A stretch of 64,000 bases of DNA from Alcaligenaceae bacterium (GTDB lineage: Bacteria > Pseudomonadota > Gammaproteobacteria > Burkholderiales > Burkholderiaceae_B): contig JACCES010000009.1 of assembly GCA_013416455.1 (NCBI GenBank), positions 62,001-126,000 on the forward strand, read 5' to 3'. The notes beneath the pieces were generated by a model. The model was not told the DNA's origin, searched no databases, and was given only the letters and a program-made list of their open reading frames with translations. A program made the translations under genes and the position numbers. Positions within the stretch are counted from its first letter, which is position 1. Every line of letters begins with the position of its first letter. Positions 35,171 through 42,982 of this stretch are shown here, in pieces.

Positions 35171-35712
35171 ACGCCGGCCGGGTGTCGGGGGAACATTCCG
35201 CGGGCAGGCCGGCGGGCAATGACGCGGCGGCGCCCGCCCTGGCCTACGTCGGCATGGGGGCCAATCTCGGAAACTGCCGTGCCACTCTCATCCAGGCGGC
35301 CGCCGAAATCGCCGCCCTGCCCGGCACGTTGTCCACCAGGCTGTCGCCGCTGTATCGCAGCGCCCCCGTGGACGCCGGCGGGCCGGACTACCTGAATGCG
35401 GTGCTGGCGCTGGAAACGACGACGGGCGCGGAAGCGCTGCTGCGGGCGCTGCTGGACATCGAAAACCGCCACGGCCGGCAGCGGCCATACCACAATGCGC
35501 CGCGCAGCCTGGATCTCGACCTGCTGCTGCATGGCGGCAGGACGCTGGAAACCGCCTTTCTGACGCTGCCCCATCCCCGCATGCACGAGCGTGCTTTCGT
35601 ACTGAAGCCCTTGCGGGACCTGGCGCCCGATCTGGCGCTGCCGCAAGGCAGCCTGCACGCGCTGCTGGCCGCCTGCGGCGGCCAGCGCCTCGAAAGGCTG
35701 GCGGACGCCTGA
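35167..35712 (+). CDS. folK: HPPK: 2-amino-4-hydroxy-6-hydroxymethyldihydropteridine pyrophosphokinase
   Basis: Pyrophosphorylates the pterin precursor of folate. The 181 residues start in a 4-bp overlap with pcnB (ATGA). After a short Ala/Gly-rich extension of about 20 residues come VGMGANLGNCRATL, then LLDIENRHGRQRPYHNAPRSLDLDLLL, and the metal-binding Asp pair in DLDLL. HPRMHERAFVLKPL is the C-terminal family motif. The pcnB-folK pairing is conserved. Confidence 0.95.
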   Translation: MNAGRVSGEHSAGRPAGNDAAAPALAYVGMGANLGNCRATLIQAAAEIAALPGTLSTRLSPLYRSAPVDAGGPDYLNAVLALETTTGAEALLRALLDIENRHGRQRPYHNAPRSLDLDLLLHGGRTLETAFLTLPHPRMHERAFVLKPLRDLAPDLALPQGSLHALLAACGGQRLERLADA

Positions 35713-35772
35713 ACCCGCCCGGCAGCGGCCCGCCGCCGGCGGTGCGAGCCGAACACGGGCGCAAGCCGGCAA

Positions 35773-35792
35773 CCGGGGCGCCGGCGCCCCGG
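35773..35792. repeat. 20-bp perfect GC palindrome between folK and the CitE-like gene
   Basis: CCGGGGCGCCGGCGCCCCGG lies between two convergent genes, 8 bp before the end of the leftward one. It is a strong potential hairpin or cruciform but has no T-run on either side. Confidence 0.6.
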
Positions 35793-35800
35793 CGCAGGAT

Positions 35801-36619
35801 TCAGACCACCGCCGCCAGCAGGCGCTTGGCCCGCTCGATCACGGGCGCATCGATCATGGCGCCGTCCAGCTGGAAGGCGGCGGAGCCGGTGCGCTCGAAT
35901 TCCGCCACGACACGCTGCGCCCATTCACGCTCTTGCGCGGACGGAGCAAAAGCGGAGTGCACCACGCTCACCTGAGCGGGATGGATGCACAGCACGCCCG
36001 CAAAACCCATGTCCCGGACCTGAATCGCCACACTGGACAGCGCCTGCGTGTCGCGGAAGTCGGGATGCACGCCGTCGATGGGCGGCTTGATGCCGGCCAC
36101 GGTGCTGCACAGCAGCATGCGGCAGCGGATGTGATCGAGCAGCAGGCGCGCGCCCGGCGTATCCGGCCGGGTGCCGGTGTCGAGCATGAGATCCAGATAG
36201 CCGAAGGCCAGGCGATCCACCCCTTCCGCGGCCGCCAGTTCTTCGAGATTGAGCACGCCGCGGGCGCTTTCCACAATGGGAAGCGCCGGCTTGCCGGCCA
36301 ACTCGCGCACGCGCTGAAGCTGCGCCGCGGTTTCCGCCTTGGGCAGCACCACGCCGACGATGCCGTCATGCGCGCGGCACAGGGCCAGGTCGGCCTCGAA
36401 CCATGGTGTATCGGCCGCATTGACGCGCACCCAGAAGCGTTGCTGCGGGTTCTCGGCCGCGAATTGCGCAATGTGCTCGCGCGCGGCTTCCTTGGCATCG
36501 ACCTGCACGGCATCTTCAAGGTCGATGATGACCGCGTCGGCGCCGGCCGCCAGGGCCTTGGCGAAACGCTCGGGCCTGTTTCCCGGCACGAACAGCGCGG
36601 CGCGCATGGTTTGCTGCAT
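35801..36619 (-). CDS. CitE/HpcH-like acyl-CoA lyase
   Basis: Mg-dependent lyase of the HpcH/HpaI-CitE superfamily that splits malyl-, citramalyl- or citryl-CoA-type esters. The 272-residue product has RAALFVPGNRPERFAKAL, IIDLEDAV with metal-binding acids, WVRVNA, and GVVLPKAE. ATG 36619 (MQQTMRAALFVPG) has AGGAG upstream; a longer frame adds 23 residues foreign to the family. It is the last gene of a leftward group with a MaoC hydratase, acyl-CoA synthetase and class I fumarase, which favours a citramalyl-CoA or malyl-CoA lyase. Confidence 0.87.
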   Translation of the reverse strand: MQQTMRAALFVPGNRPERFAKALAAGADAVIIDLEDAVQVDAKEAAREHIAQFAAENPQQRFWVRVNAADTPWFEADLALCRAHDGIVGVVLPKAETAAQLQRVRELAGKPALPIVESARGVLNLEELAAAEGVDRLAFGYLDLMLDTGTRPDTPGARLLLDHIRCRMLLCSTVAGIKPPIDGVHPDFRDTQALSSVAIQVRDMGFAGVLCIHPAQVSVVHSAFAPSAQEREWAQRVVAEFERTGSAAFQLDGAMIDAPVIERAKRLLAAVV

Positions 36620-36695
36620 GAGTTTTCTCCTTTGTCTACCCATGCCGCCGGCCCCGGCTGAACCGCCAGGCCGCCGACGGCCTTTCATCTATGTG

Positions 36696-37526
36696 TCAGG
36701 ACCTGAAGGTGAGATCCGCCTGATGCGCCAGGGTGCCATCCTGCTCGGCCCAGAGCTGTGCCTTGCCGTCGCCCGACAGGGTGCCCGCGACCTCGAAGGG
36801 CCGGGGGGCGATCAAGGGACGCAGCCCGCGATAGTTGAAGGATTCCACCTCGCGGCCGGGATGCGCGTCGAGGAAAGCCTGCAGTATGGTGGTGGCGATC
36901 AGCGGCCCATGGACCACGAGCCCGGGGTAGCCTTCCTGCTTCGTGACGTAGTCGAGATCGTAGTGGATGCGATGGCCGTTGAACGTGACGGCCGAATAGC
37001 GGAACAGCATCACCGGGCTCGGTTCCACCGTCTGGGCCCACTCGCGCCGCGGCGCTTCGATGCTGCCTTCGAGCTTGGGCGCGCTGGGCGCGCGATAGAC
37101 GATGTCCTGTTCTTCGGACACGCAGACCACGCCATCCTGGACGTAGTCATGCTGCACGGTAAAGAACAGCAGGCTGCCGGTGCGGCCGTGCTTTTCCTCG
37201 ATCTTCAGGATGGTCGAACGGCGCTCGGCCGGCGTCCCCACCCGCAGGGGCCGATGGAACCGGACGCGCCCGCCCGCCCACATGCGGTTGCGCTCGCCCA
37301 GCGGCGGCAGGAAACTGCCCTGGCTGGGGTGGCCGTCGCGGCCCAGGTCTTCATAGGGCTGGCCCTTCACGAAATGCGCCCACAGCCACAGATGCGGCAG
37401 GGCTTCCCCCAGCGCGGGCGCGGACCGGTTCAGGGCAAGGGCGGTCTGGTGCACGTGGCCGATGTCCAGATTGTCGGCGCAGGTTTCTGTGCGGCCGACC
37501 CAGTTCGAATAATCCGGTGTAGTCAT
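36696..37526 (-). CDS. MaoC-like acyl-CoA hydratase (itaconyl-/mesaconyl-CoA hydratase type)
   Basis: Double hot-dog hydratase of 276 residues. The N-terminal half is FAS1-like dehydratase (PLGERNRMWAGGRVRFHRPL) and the C-terminal half carries the catalytic Asp/His region YSAVTFNGHRIHYDLDYV and GLVVHGPL. This two-domain form includes mesaconyl-C4-CoA and itaconyl-CoA hydratases. The start is uncertain: ATG 37526 (MTTPDYSNWVGR) has GGAA close by, and ATG 37550 has GGAAG. It lies 76 bp before the CitE-like lyase and 123 bp after the acyl-CoA synthetase. Confidence 0.82.
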   Translation of the reverse strand: MTTPDYSNWVGRTETCADNLDIGHVHQTALALNRSAPALGEALPHLWLWAHFVKGQPYEDLGRDGHPSQGSFLPPLGERNRMWAGGRVRFHRPLRVGTPAERRSTILKIEEKHGRTGSLLFFTVQHDYVQDGVVCVSEEQDIVYRAPSAPKLEGSIEAPRREWAQTVEPSPVMLFRYSAVTFNGHRIHYDLDYVTKQEGYPGLVVHGPLIATTILQAFLDAHPGREVESFNYRGLRPLIAPRPFEVAGTLSGDGKAQLWAEQDGTLAHQADLTFRS

Positions 37527-37649
37527 AATGTTTCCAGCATAGGTCTTCATCGCGGTTCTTCCGCGAGCGAGACGACATATTGCCTGCAAGGGCGGGATAT
37601 TTGAATTCGTATCTTCACAAGGCGCGGTTCAGGCCCACGGAAGCGGTTC

Positions 37650-39284
37650 TCAGCGGCTCGCGGATTCGATGGCGCGCTTGCGCAATTCGTGACGGATCAC
37701 CTTGCCGGTGGTGGTCATGGGCAGGCTGTCGACGAACTCGACTTCGCGTGGATATTCGTGTGCCGCCAGGCGGCTGCGCACCCACTCCTTGAGTTCGGTC
37801 GCCAGCGCCGGCTGGCTGTCGAAGCCGGACTTGAGAACCACATAAGCCATGACGATTTCGGTGCGCAGAGGGTCGGGCTTGCCGACCACCGCCGCCATCT
37901 GGACAGCGGGATGCCGCAGCAGGCAGTCTTCGATTTCGCCCGGGCCGATGCGATAGCCCGACGAAGTGATGACATCGTCATTGCGCCCGACGAAGCACAG
38001 GCGCCCATCCGGCCGCCGGTAGCCGACGTCGCCCGTCAGCAGCCAGTCTCCCGCGAATTTGGCGCGGGTCGCGGCGGGATTGTTCCAATAGCCCAGGAAC
38101 ATCACCGGGTCGGGAGACCGGACGGCGATATTCCCCTGCTCGCCATCACTCAGCGGCGTTCCCTGGTCGTCGACGATCGCCACGTCGTGGCCCGGCACCG
38201 GCCATCCCATGACGCCTTCCACGGGCGGTTCGAGCAGGCTGCAGCCCGACACCACCATATTGCATTCGGTCTGGCCGTAGAATTCATTGATCGTCACGCC
38301 CAGGCTGCGGCGCCCCCATTCCAGCAATTCGGTGCCCAGCGATTCGCCGCCGCTGGCAATGCTGCGCAAGCGCAGCTTCCAGCGTTTTTCGGGTTCAGGC
38401 ACACTGCGCAGCATCTTGAGCGCCGTGGGCGGGATGAAGGCGTTTCGCACGCCGAAGTCCTGCATGAACTGGAAGGCCGCCTCGGGGTCGAATTTCTCGA
38501 AGCGGCGGGCCACCACGGTCACCCCGTGATGCAGCGCGGGCATGAGTACGTCCAGCAGGCCGCCGATCCAGGCCCAGTCCGCGGGCGTCCAGATGCGGTC
38601 GCCTTCCTGCGGCAACAGATCGTGGCTCATTTCCACGCCCGGCAAATGCCCCAGCAGGACGCGATGGGCATGCAGGGCGCCCTTGGGCTGGCCCGTGGTG
38701 CCCGAGGTGTAGATGATGAGGGCGGGATCGTCGGCGGCGGTGTCCACCGGCTCGAAGGCGTCGGAGCAGCCGGCCATTTCGGCGGCGAGATCGCGGCCCG
38801 CCGGGTCGGGCCCGTCCACGCAGAACACGTTCTTGAGGTCGGGCAGCGAAGCGCGCAATTCCGCCAGCCTCGCGGCGCCGCGGGCGTCGGTAATGACGCT
38901 GCATGCGCCCGAATCGCGCAGCCGGAATTCCAGGGCCTCGGCGCCGAACAGCGTGAACAGCGGGATGGAAATCGCCCCCAGCTTGTGCACGGCGATGTGG
39001 CCGAAGGCGGCTTCGGGACATTGGGGCAGCAGCACCGCCACGCGGTCGCCGCGCCCGACCCCGCTCTGGCGCAGCAGATTGGCGAGACGGTTGGACAATT
39101 CGCGCAGGCGGCCGAAGCTGTATTCACTGACCTCGCCCGACGCCGTGACATAGATCAGGGCCAGGCGGCCGGGGTCTTGCTGCGCCCACTTGTCGCAGAC
39201 GTCCACGCCCATGTTGTAACGGGCGGGCACCCGCCAGGAAAACCGCTCGCGCAGTTCGCCGTAGGTGCTGGCATGAGTAAGCAT
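37650..39284 (-). CDS. AMP-forming acyl-CoA synthetase
   Basis: ANL-superfamily ligase making an acyl-CoA from acid, ATP and CoA; 544 residues. Conserved motifs are IIYTSGTTGQPKGALHAH (A3), EFYGQTECN (A5), WLLTGDVGYRRPDGRLCFVG (A7/A8) and the C-terminal catalytic lysine in PMTTTGKVIRHELR. The closest style is acetyl/medium-chain acyl-CoA synthetases. ATG 39284 follows AAGGAGACAC. With a MaoC hydratase and CitE-like lyase downstream it may activate a branched dicarboxylate rather than a fatty acid; that is inference. Confidence 0.92.
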   Translation of the reverse strand: MLTHASTYGELRERFSWRVPARYNMGVDVCDKWAQQDPGRLALIYVTASGEVSEYSFGRLRELSNRLANLLRQSGVGRGDRVAVLLPQCPEAAFGHIAVHKLGAISIPLFTLFGAEALEFRLRDSGACSVITDARGAARLAELRASLPDLKNVFCVDGPDPAGRDLAAEMAGCSDAFEPVDTAADDPALIIYTSGTTGQPKGALHAHRVLLGHLPGVEMSHDLLPQEGDRIWTPADWAWIGGLLDVLMPALHHGVTVVARRFEKFDPEAAFQFMQDFGVRNAFIPPTALKMLRSVPEPEKRWKLRLRSIASGGESLGTELLEWGRRSLGVTINEFYGQTECNMVVSGCSLLEPPVEGVMGWPVPGHDVAIVDDQGTPLSDGEQGNIAVRSPDPVMFLGYWNNPAATRAKFAGDWLLTGDVGYRRPDGRLCFVGRNDDVITSSGYRIGPGEIEDCLLRHPAVQMAAVVGKPDPLRTEIVMAYVVLKSGFDSQPALATELKEWVRSRLAAHEYPREVEFVDSLPMTTTGKVIRHELRKRAIESASR

Positions 39285-39354
39285 GCTGTGTCTCCTTCAT
39301 TCTATGCTGCGCAAGATTACCAGACGGCGGGCCGCCTGCCATCGGGATTTCCAG

Positions 39355-40884
39355 CTAGCCTGCCGCGACGATGGGAACCATTTCGGCTATCCGCGCCTTC
39401 CACTTGGCCGGGCCGGTCTGGTGCACGGACTCGCCCGAGGCATCGACGGCCACCGTCACCGGCATGTCCTTCACGTCGAACTCATAGATGGCTTCCATCC
39501 CCAGGTCTTCGAAGGCCACCACGCGCGCATTGCGTATCGCCTTCGACACCAGATAGGCGGAACCGCCCACGGCCATCAGATAGGCTGACTGATGCTCGCG
39601 GATGGCATCGATGGCGACCGGGCCGCGCTCGGCCTTGCCCACCATGGCGATCAGCCCGGTCTTTTCGAGCATCATGCCGGTGAACTTGTCCATGCGCGTG
39701 GCGGTGGTGGGGCCGGCCGGGCCGACCACTTCGTCACGCACCGGATCCACCGGGCCGACGTAATAGATGATGCGGTTGGTGAAGTCCACGGGCAGCGGCT
39801 CGCCGCGATCCAGCATTTCCTGGATGCGCTTGTGGGCCGCGTCGCGCCCGGTCAGCATCCGTCCGGAAAGCAGCAGCGTCTGGCCCGGCTTCCAGCCTGC
39901 GACCTCTTCCGCGGTCAGCGTATCCAGATTCACCTGGGTTGACTTGTTGTAATCGGGCGCCCATTGCACGTCCGGCCAGTTCGACATGGCGGGCGGCGTC
40001 AGCACGGCCGGGCCGGAACCGTCGAGTTCGAAGTGGACGTGGCGGGTGGCCGCACAGTTGGGGATCATGGCGACGGGCTTGGACGCCGCATGCGTCGGGA
40101 AGGTATTGATCTTGACGTCCAGCACGGTGGTTAGCCCGCCCAGCCCCTGGGCGCCGATACCCAGCGCATTGACCTTTTCATACAGCTCGATGCGCAGTTC
40201 TTCGAGCTTGTTCTGCGGGCCACGCCGCAGCAGTTCGAACATGTCGATGTCGTCCATCAGCGCCTGCTTGGCCATCGTCATGGCCTTTTCCGCCGTACCG
40301 CCCACCCCGATGCCCAGCATGCCCGGCGGACACCAGCCTGCGCCCATGGTGGGCACCGTCTTCAGCACCCAGTCCACCAGCGAATCGCTGGGGTTGAGCA
40401 TGACGAACTTGGTCTTGTTCTCGGAACCGCCGCCCTTGGCCGCCACCTGCACGTCGACCCGGCCGCCGGGGACCAGTTCGACGTTGACAATACAGGGCGT
40501 GTTGTCGCGGGTGTTCTTGCGCGTGAAAAGCGGGTCCATCAGCACGGACGCGCGCAGCGGATTGTCGGGGCTGAGATAGCCGCGGCGCACGCCTTCGTCA
40601 CAGAGGTCCTGGATGCTCAGACGCGTGTCGAAGCGGACATCCATGCCAACTTTCAGGAACACGTTCACGATGCCGGTGTCCTGGCAAATGGGGCGCCTGC
40701 CTTCGGCGCACATGCGCGAATTGGTCAGGATCTGCGCGATGGCGTCCTTGGCCGCCGGATTCTGCTCGCGCTCGTAAGCGCGCGCCAGATGCTGGATGTA
40801 GTCCGCCGGATGGTAATAGCTGATGAACTGCACCGCATCGGCAATGGATTGGATGAAGTCTTCTTCTTTGATCAGGGTAGTCAT
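39355..40884 (-). CDS. fumA: Class I fumarate hydratase (Fe-S; possible mesaconase)
   Basis: Oxygen-labile [4Fe-4S] hydratase interconverting fumarate and malate, 509 residues. Candidate cluster cysteines are in ICQDTGIVN, PNCAATRH and GWCPPGMLG. GIGVGGTAEKAMTMAK and VGPAGPTTATRMDKFTGMML are family hallmarks. The start is ATG 40884 (MTTLIKEEDFIQS); the open frame upstream runs through repeat C. Some class I fumarases hydrate mesaconate to citramalate, and the CitE and MaoC neighbours make that worth considering. Confidence 0.93.
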   Translation of the reverse strand: MTTLIKEEDFIQSIADAVQFISYYHPADYIQHLARAYEREQNPAAKDAIAQILTNSRMCAEGRRPICQDTGIVNVFLKVGMDVRFDTRLSIQDLCDEGVRRGYLSPDNPLRASVLMDPLFTRKNTRDNTPCIVNVELVPGGRVDVQVAAKGGGSENKTKFVMLNPSDSLVDWVLKTVPTMGAGWCPPGMLGIGVGGTAEKAMTMAKQALMDDIDMFELLRRGPQNKLEELRIELYEKVNALGIGAQGLGGLTTVLDVKINTFPTHAASKPVAMIPNCAATRHVHFELDGSGPAVLTPPAMSNWPDVQWAPDYNKSTQVNLDTLTAEEVAGWKPGQTLLLSGRMLTGRDAAHKRIQEMLDRGEPLPVDFTNRIIYYVGPVDPVRDEVVGPAGPTTATRMDKFTGMMLEKTGLIAMVGKAERGPVAIDAIREHQSAYLMAVGGSAYLVSKAIRNARVVAFEDLGMEAIYEFDVKDMPVTVAVDASGESVHQTGPAKWKARIAEMVPIVAAG

Positions 40885-40961
40885 AATGCAAGAGCCGGGG
40901 ATGAAAGGCGGGCGGAACCCGCGTGAAACGACATGGGGCGCGGGGCGCCCGCAAGGGTGGT

Positions 40962-41087
40962 GAAGAACTCCGGCCGTATCGGCCGGAGCTTCTCCGCCAC
41001 AATACGGGGGCACCTACGGTGCCGTATTTAAGTTGCCTCGCTTGACCTCGCCCTGAAGGGCGAGGCTTGCGCATAGGCGCGTGGTCA
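40962..41087. repeat. Dispersed intergenic repeat, locus C
   Basis: Closely matches locus A (825-919 and 1007-1027): GAAGAACTCCGGCC, the GGCCGGAGCTTCT arm, CACAATACGGGGGCACCTAC, and the terminal CTTGCGC with GGCGCGTGGTCA. Relative to A it lacks the 13-bp-stem hairpin and carries a different short hairpin, CGCCCTGAAGGGCG (41050-41063). It fills the gap between enoyl-CoA hydratase and fumarase, two genes in the same direction. Bases 41088-41138 show nothing further. Confidence 0.8.
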
Positions 41088-41138
41088 ATGAAGCGGCGGG
41101 TTCGGGCCGGTTGCGGGCCCGCCGCCACGGTTATGCGC

Positions 41139-41906
41139 TTACTTGCCGGCCCAGACCGGCTTGCGCTTCTCGGCGAATGCCGTGGCGCCTTCCCTGGCAT
41201 CGTCCGAAGTGAAGATGTGCGCAATACGCGGGCGCTGCAGGTCGAACATGTCGGCCGGGCGCCAGTTGCGCGATTCCGCAATGATGCCCTTGGCCGTCTG
41301 CACGGCGAGCGGGCCGTTCTGGGCAATGACCCCCGCCATTTCCAGCGCCGCCTGGAGCGCCTGGCCGGAGCCGGTCAGGCGGTTGATCAGCCCGTACTGG
41401 TGAAAACGGCTGGCAGGGAACATTTCGCCGGTCAGCACGGCTTCCATGGCGATGTGGTAGGGGATTCTTGCCGGCAGACGCAGCATGCCGCCGGAACCCG
41501 GGACCAGGCCGCGCTTGACCTCCGGCACGCCGAAGGTGGCGTCTTCGGCGGCGACGATCAGGTCGCACGCCAGGGCCAATTCACAGCCGCCAGCCAGGGC
41601 ATAGCCTTCGACGGCTGCGATCAGGGGCTTGCGGGGCGGCCGCTCGCACAGCCCGGCAAAGCCGCGGTCGCCCACATAAGGCCGCTGGCCGGTGGCGGCG
41701 AAGGCTTTGAGGTCCATGCCGGAACAGAAAGTATTGCCCGCGCCGGTCAGGATGCCGATCACGATGCCGTCGTCCTCGTCCAGCCTGTCGAGCGCGGCCG
41801 CCAGCTGCTGCGCCGCTTCATGATTGATGGCGTTGCGGGCCCGCGGCCTATCGATCGTGATGACCAGGATCTGTTCGACGACTTCTACTTTCACCAGTTC
41901 TGACAT
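41139..41906 (-). CDS. Enoyl-CoA hydratase/isomerase family protein
   Basis: Crotonase-fold protein of 255 residues that adds water to or isomerises an enoyl-CoA. The oxyanion-hole segments are [15 protein letters not shown] and [16 protein letters not shown], with the catalytic-glutamate region [22 protein letters not shown] precedes ATG 41906. It heads the leftward run ending in the CitE-like lyase, but repeat C lies between it and fumarase. Substrate unknown. Confidence 0.92.
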   Translation of the reverse strand: MSELVKVEVVEQILVITIDRPRARNAINHEAAQQLAAALDRLDEDDGIVIGILTGAGNTFCSGMDLKAFAATGQRPYVGDRGFAGLCERPPRKPLIAAVEGYALAGGCELALACDLIVAAEDATFGVPEVKRGLVPGSGGMLRLPARIPYHIAMEAVLTGEMFPASRFHQYGLINRLTGSGQALQAALEMAGVIAQNGPLAVQTAKGIIAESRNWRPADMFDLQRPRIAHIFTSDDAREGATAFAEKRKPVWAGK

Positions 41907-41961
41907 GGGGGCTTCCTTGGATGGAGCGACTCGGCGGCCGCGGCAGCGTTCGGGGACAACC

Positions 41962-41974
41962 TCGTATCATACGA
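41962..41974. promoter_or_regulatory. Perfect 13-bp dyad upstream of the enoyl-CoA hydratase gene
   Basis: TCGTAT-C-ATACGA lies 56 bp upstream of the hydratase start and 100 bp before glyQ, in a divergent region of 167 bp. It could be an operator for either gene; no cognate regulator is encoded nearby. Confidence 0.3.
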
Positions 41975-42073
41975 CCAATTGAACATGCGACCGAACGCCG
42001 GGCGCGTCCCCCGAGGAAAACGCTAAAATCGAAGAATTTTGCGAATCACCTCGCCTACTCGGCCATACAGTTC

Positions 42074-42982
42074 ATGCTCACTTTTCAGCAGATCATCCTT
42101 ACGCTACAGCAGTACTGGGACAAACAGGGCTGCGCGCTGCTCCAGCCCTACGACATGGAAGTGGGGGCGGGGACCTCGCACACGGCGACCTTCCTGCGCT
42201 CCATCGGCCCCGAGCCCTGGCGGGCGGCCTATGTGCAGCCTTCGCGCCGCCCCAAGGACGGCCGCTACGGCAACAACCCCAATCGCCTGCAGCATTACTA
42301 CCAGTACCAGGTGGTCCTCAAGCCCGCGCCTCCTGAAATCATCGATCTCTATATCGGCTCGCTGGTGGCTCTGGGCATAGACCCGAAGCAGCACGACATC
42401 CGTTTCGTCGAAGACGACTGGGAAAACCCCACGCTGGGGGCCTGGGGCCTGGGCTGGGAAATCTGGCTCAACGGCATGGAAGTCACCCAGTTCACCTATT
42501 TCCAGCAGGTCGGCGGGCTGGACTGCTACCCCGCCACCGGCGAAATCACCTACGGGCTGGAACGCCTGGCCATGTATCTGCAAGGCGTGGAAAGCGTCTA
42601 TGACCTGGTCTGGACCCGGGGCGGCGATGGTACGCCGATTCTGTACGGCGACGTTTTCCATCAGAACGAAGTCGAACAATCGGCCTACAACTTCGAGCAT
42701 GCCTCCACCGACATGCTGTTCGCGCACTTCAACGACTACGAAGCCGAAGCCAGGCGCCTGATCGAAGTGCCGCTGGCCCTGCCCGCCTACGAGGCCACCC
42801 TGAAGGCCGCGCACACCTTCAACCTGCTGGATGCGCGCGGCGCCATCAGCGTAACAGAGCGGGCGGCCTACATCGGCCGCATCCGCAATCTGTCGCGCGC
42901 CGTAGCCCAGGCCTACTACGATTCCCGCGAGAAACTAGGATTCCCCATGCTGGTCAACCGTTCCATCCTGGAGGTCGCATAA
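42074..42982 (+). CDS. glyQ: Glycine-tRNA ligase alpha subunit
   Basis: Catalytic subunit of the heterotetrameric bacterial GlyRS. The 302 residues begin [19 protein letters not shown] and include [40 protein letters not shown] and [20 protein letters not shown], all family hallmarks. ATG 42074 is selected by family alignment; an open extension of 51 codons upstream is unlike GlyQ. The stop TAA shares a base with the glyS ATG (TAATG). Confidence 0.97.
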   Translation: MLTFQQIILTLQQYWDKQGCALLQPYDMEVGAGTSHTATFLRSIGPEPWRAAYVQPSRRPKDGRYGNNPNRLQHYYQYQVVLKPAPPEIIDLYIGSLVALGIDPKQHDIRFVEDDWENPTLGAWGLGWEIWLNGMEVTQFTYFQQVGGLDCYPATGEITYGLERLAMYLQGVESVYDLVWTRGGDGTPILYGDVFHQNEVEQSAYNFEHASTDMLFAHFNDYEAEARRLIEVPLALPAYEATLKAAHTFNLLDARGAISVTERAAYIGRIRNLSRAVAQAYYDSREKLGFPMLVNRSILEVA

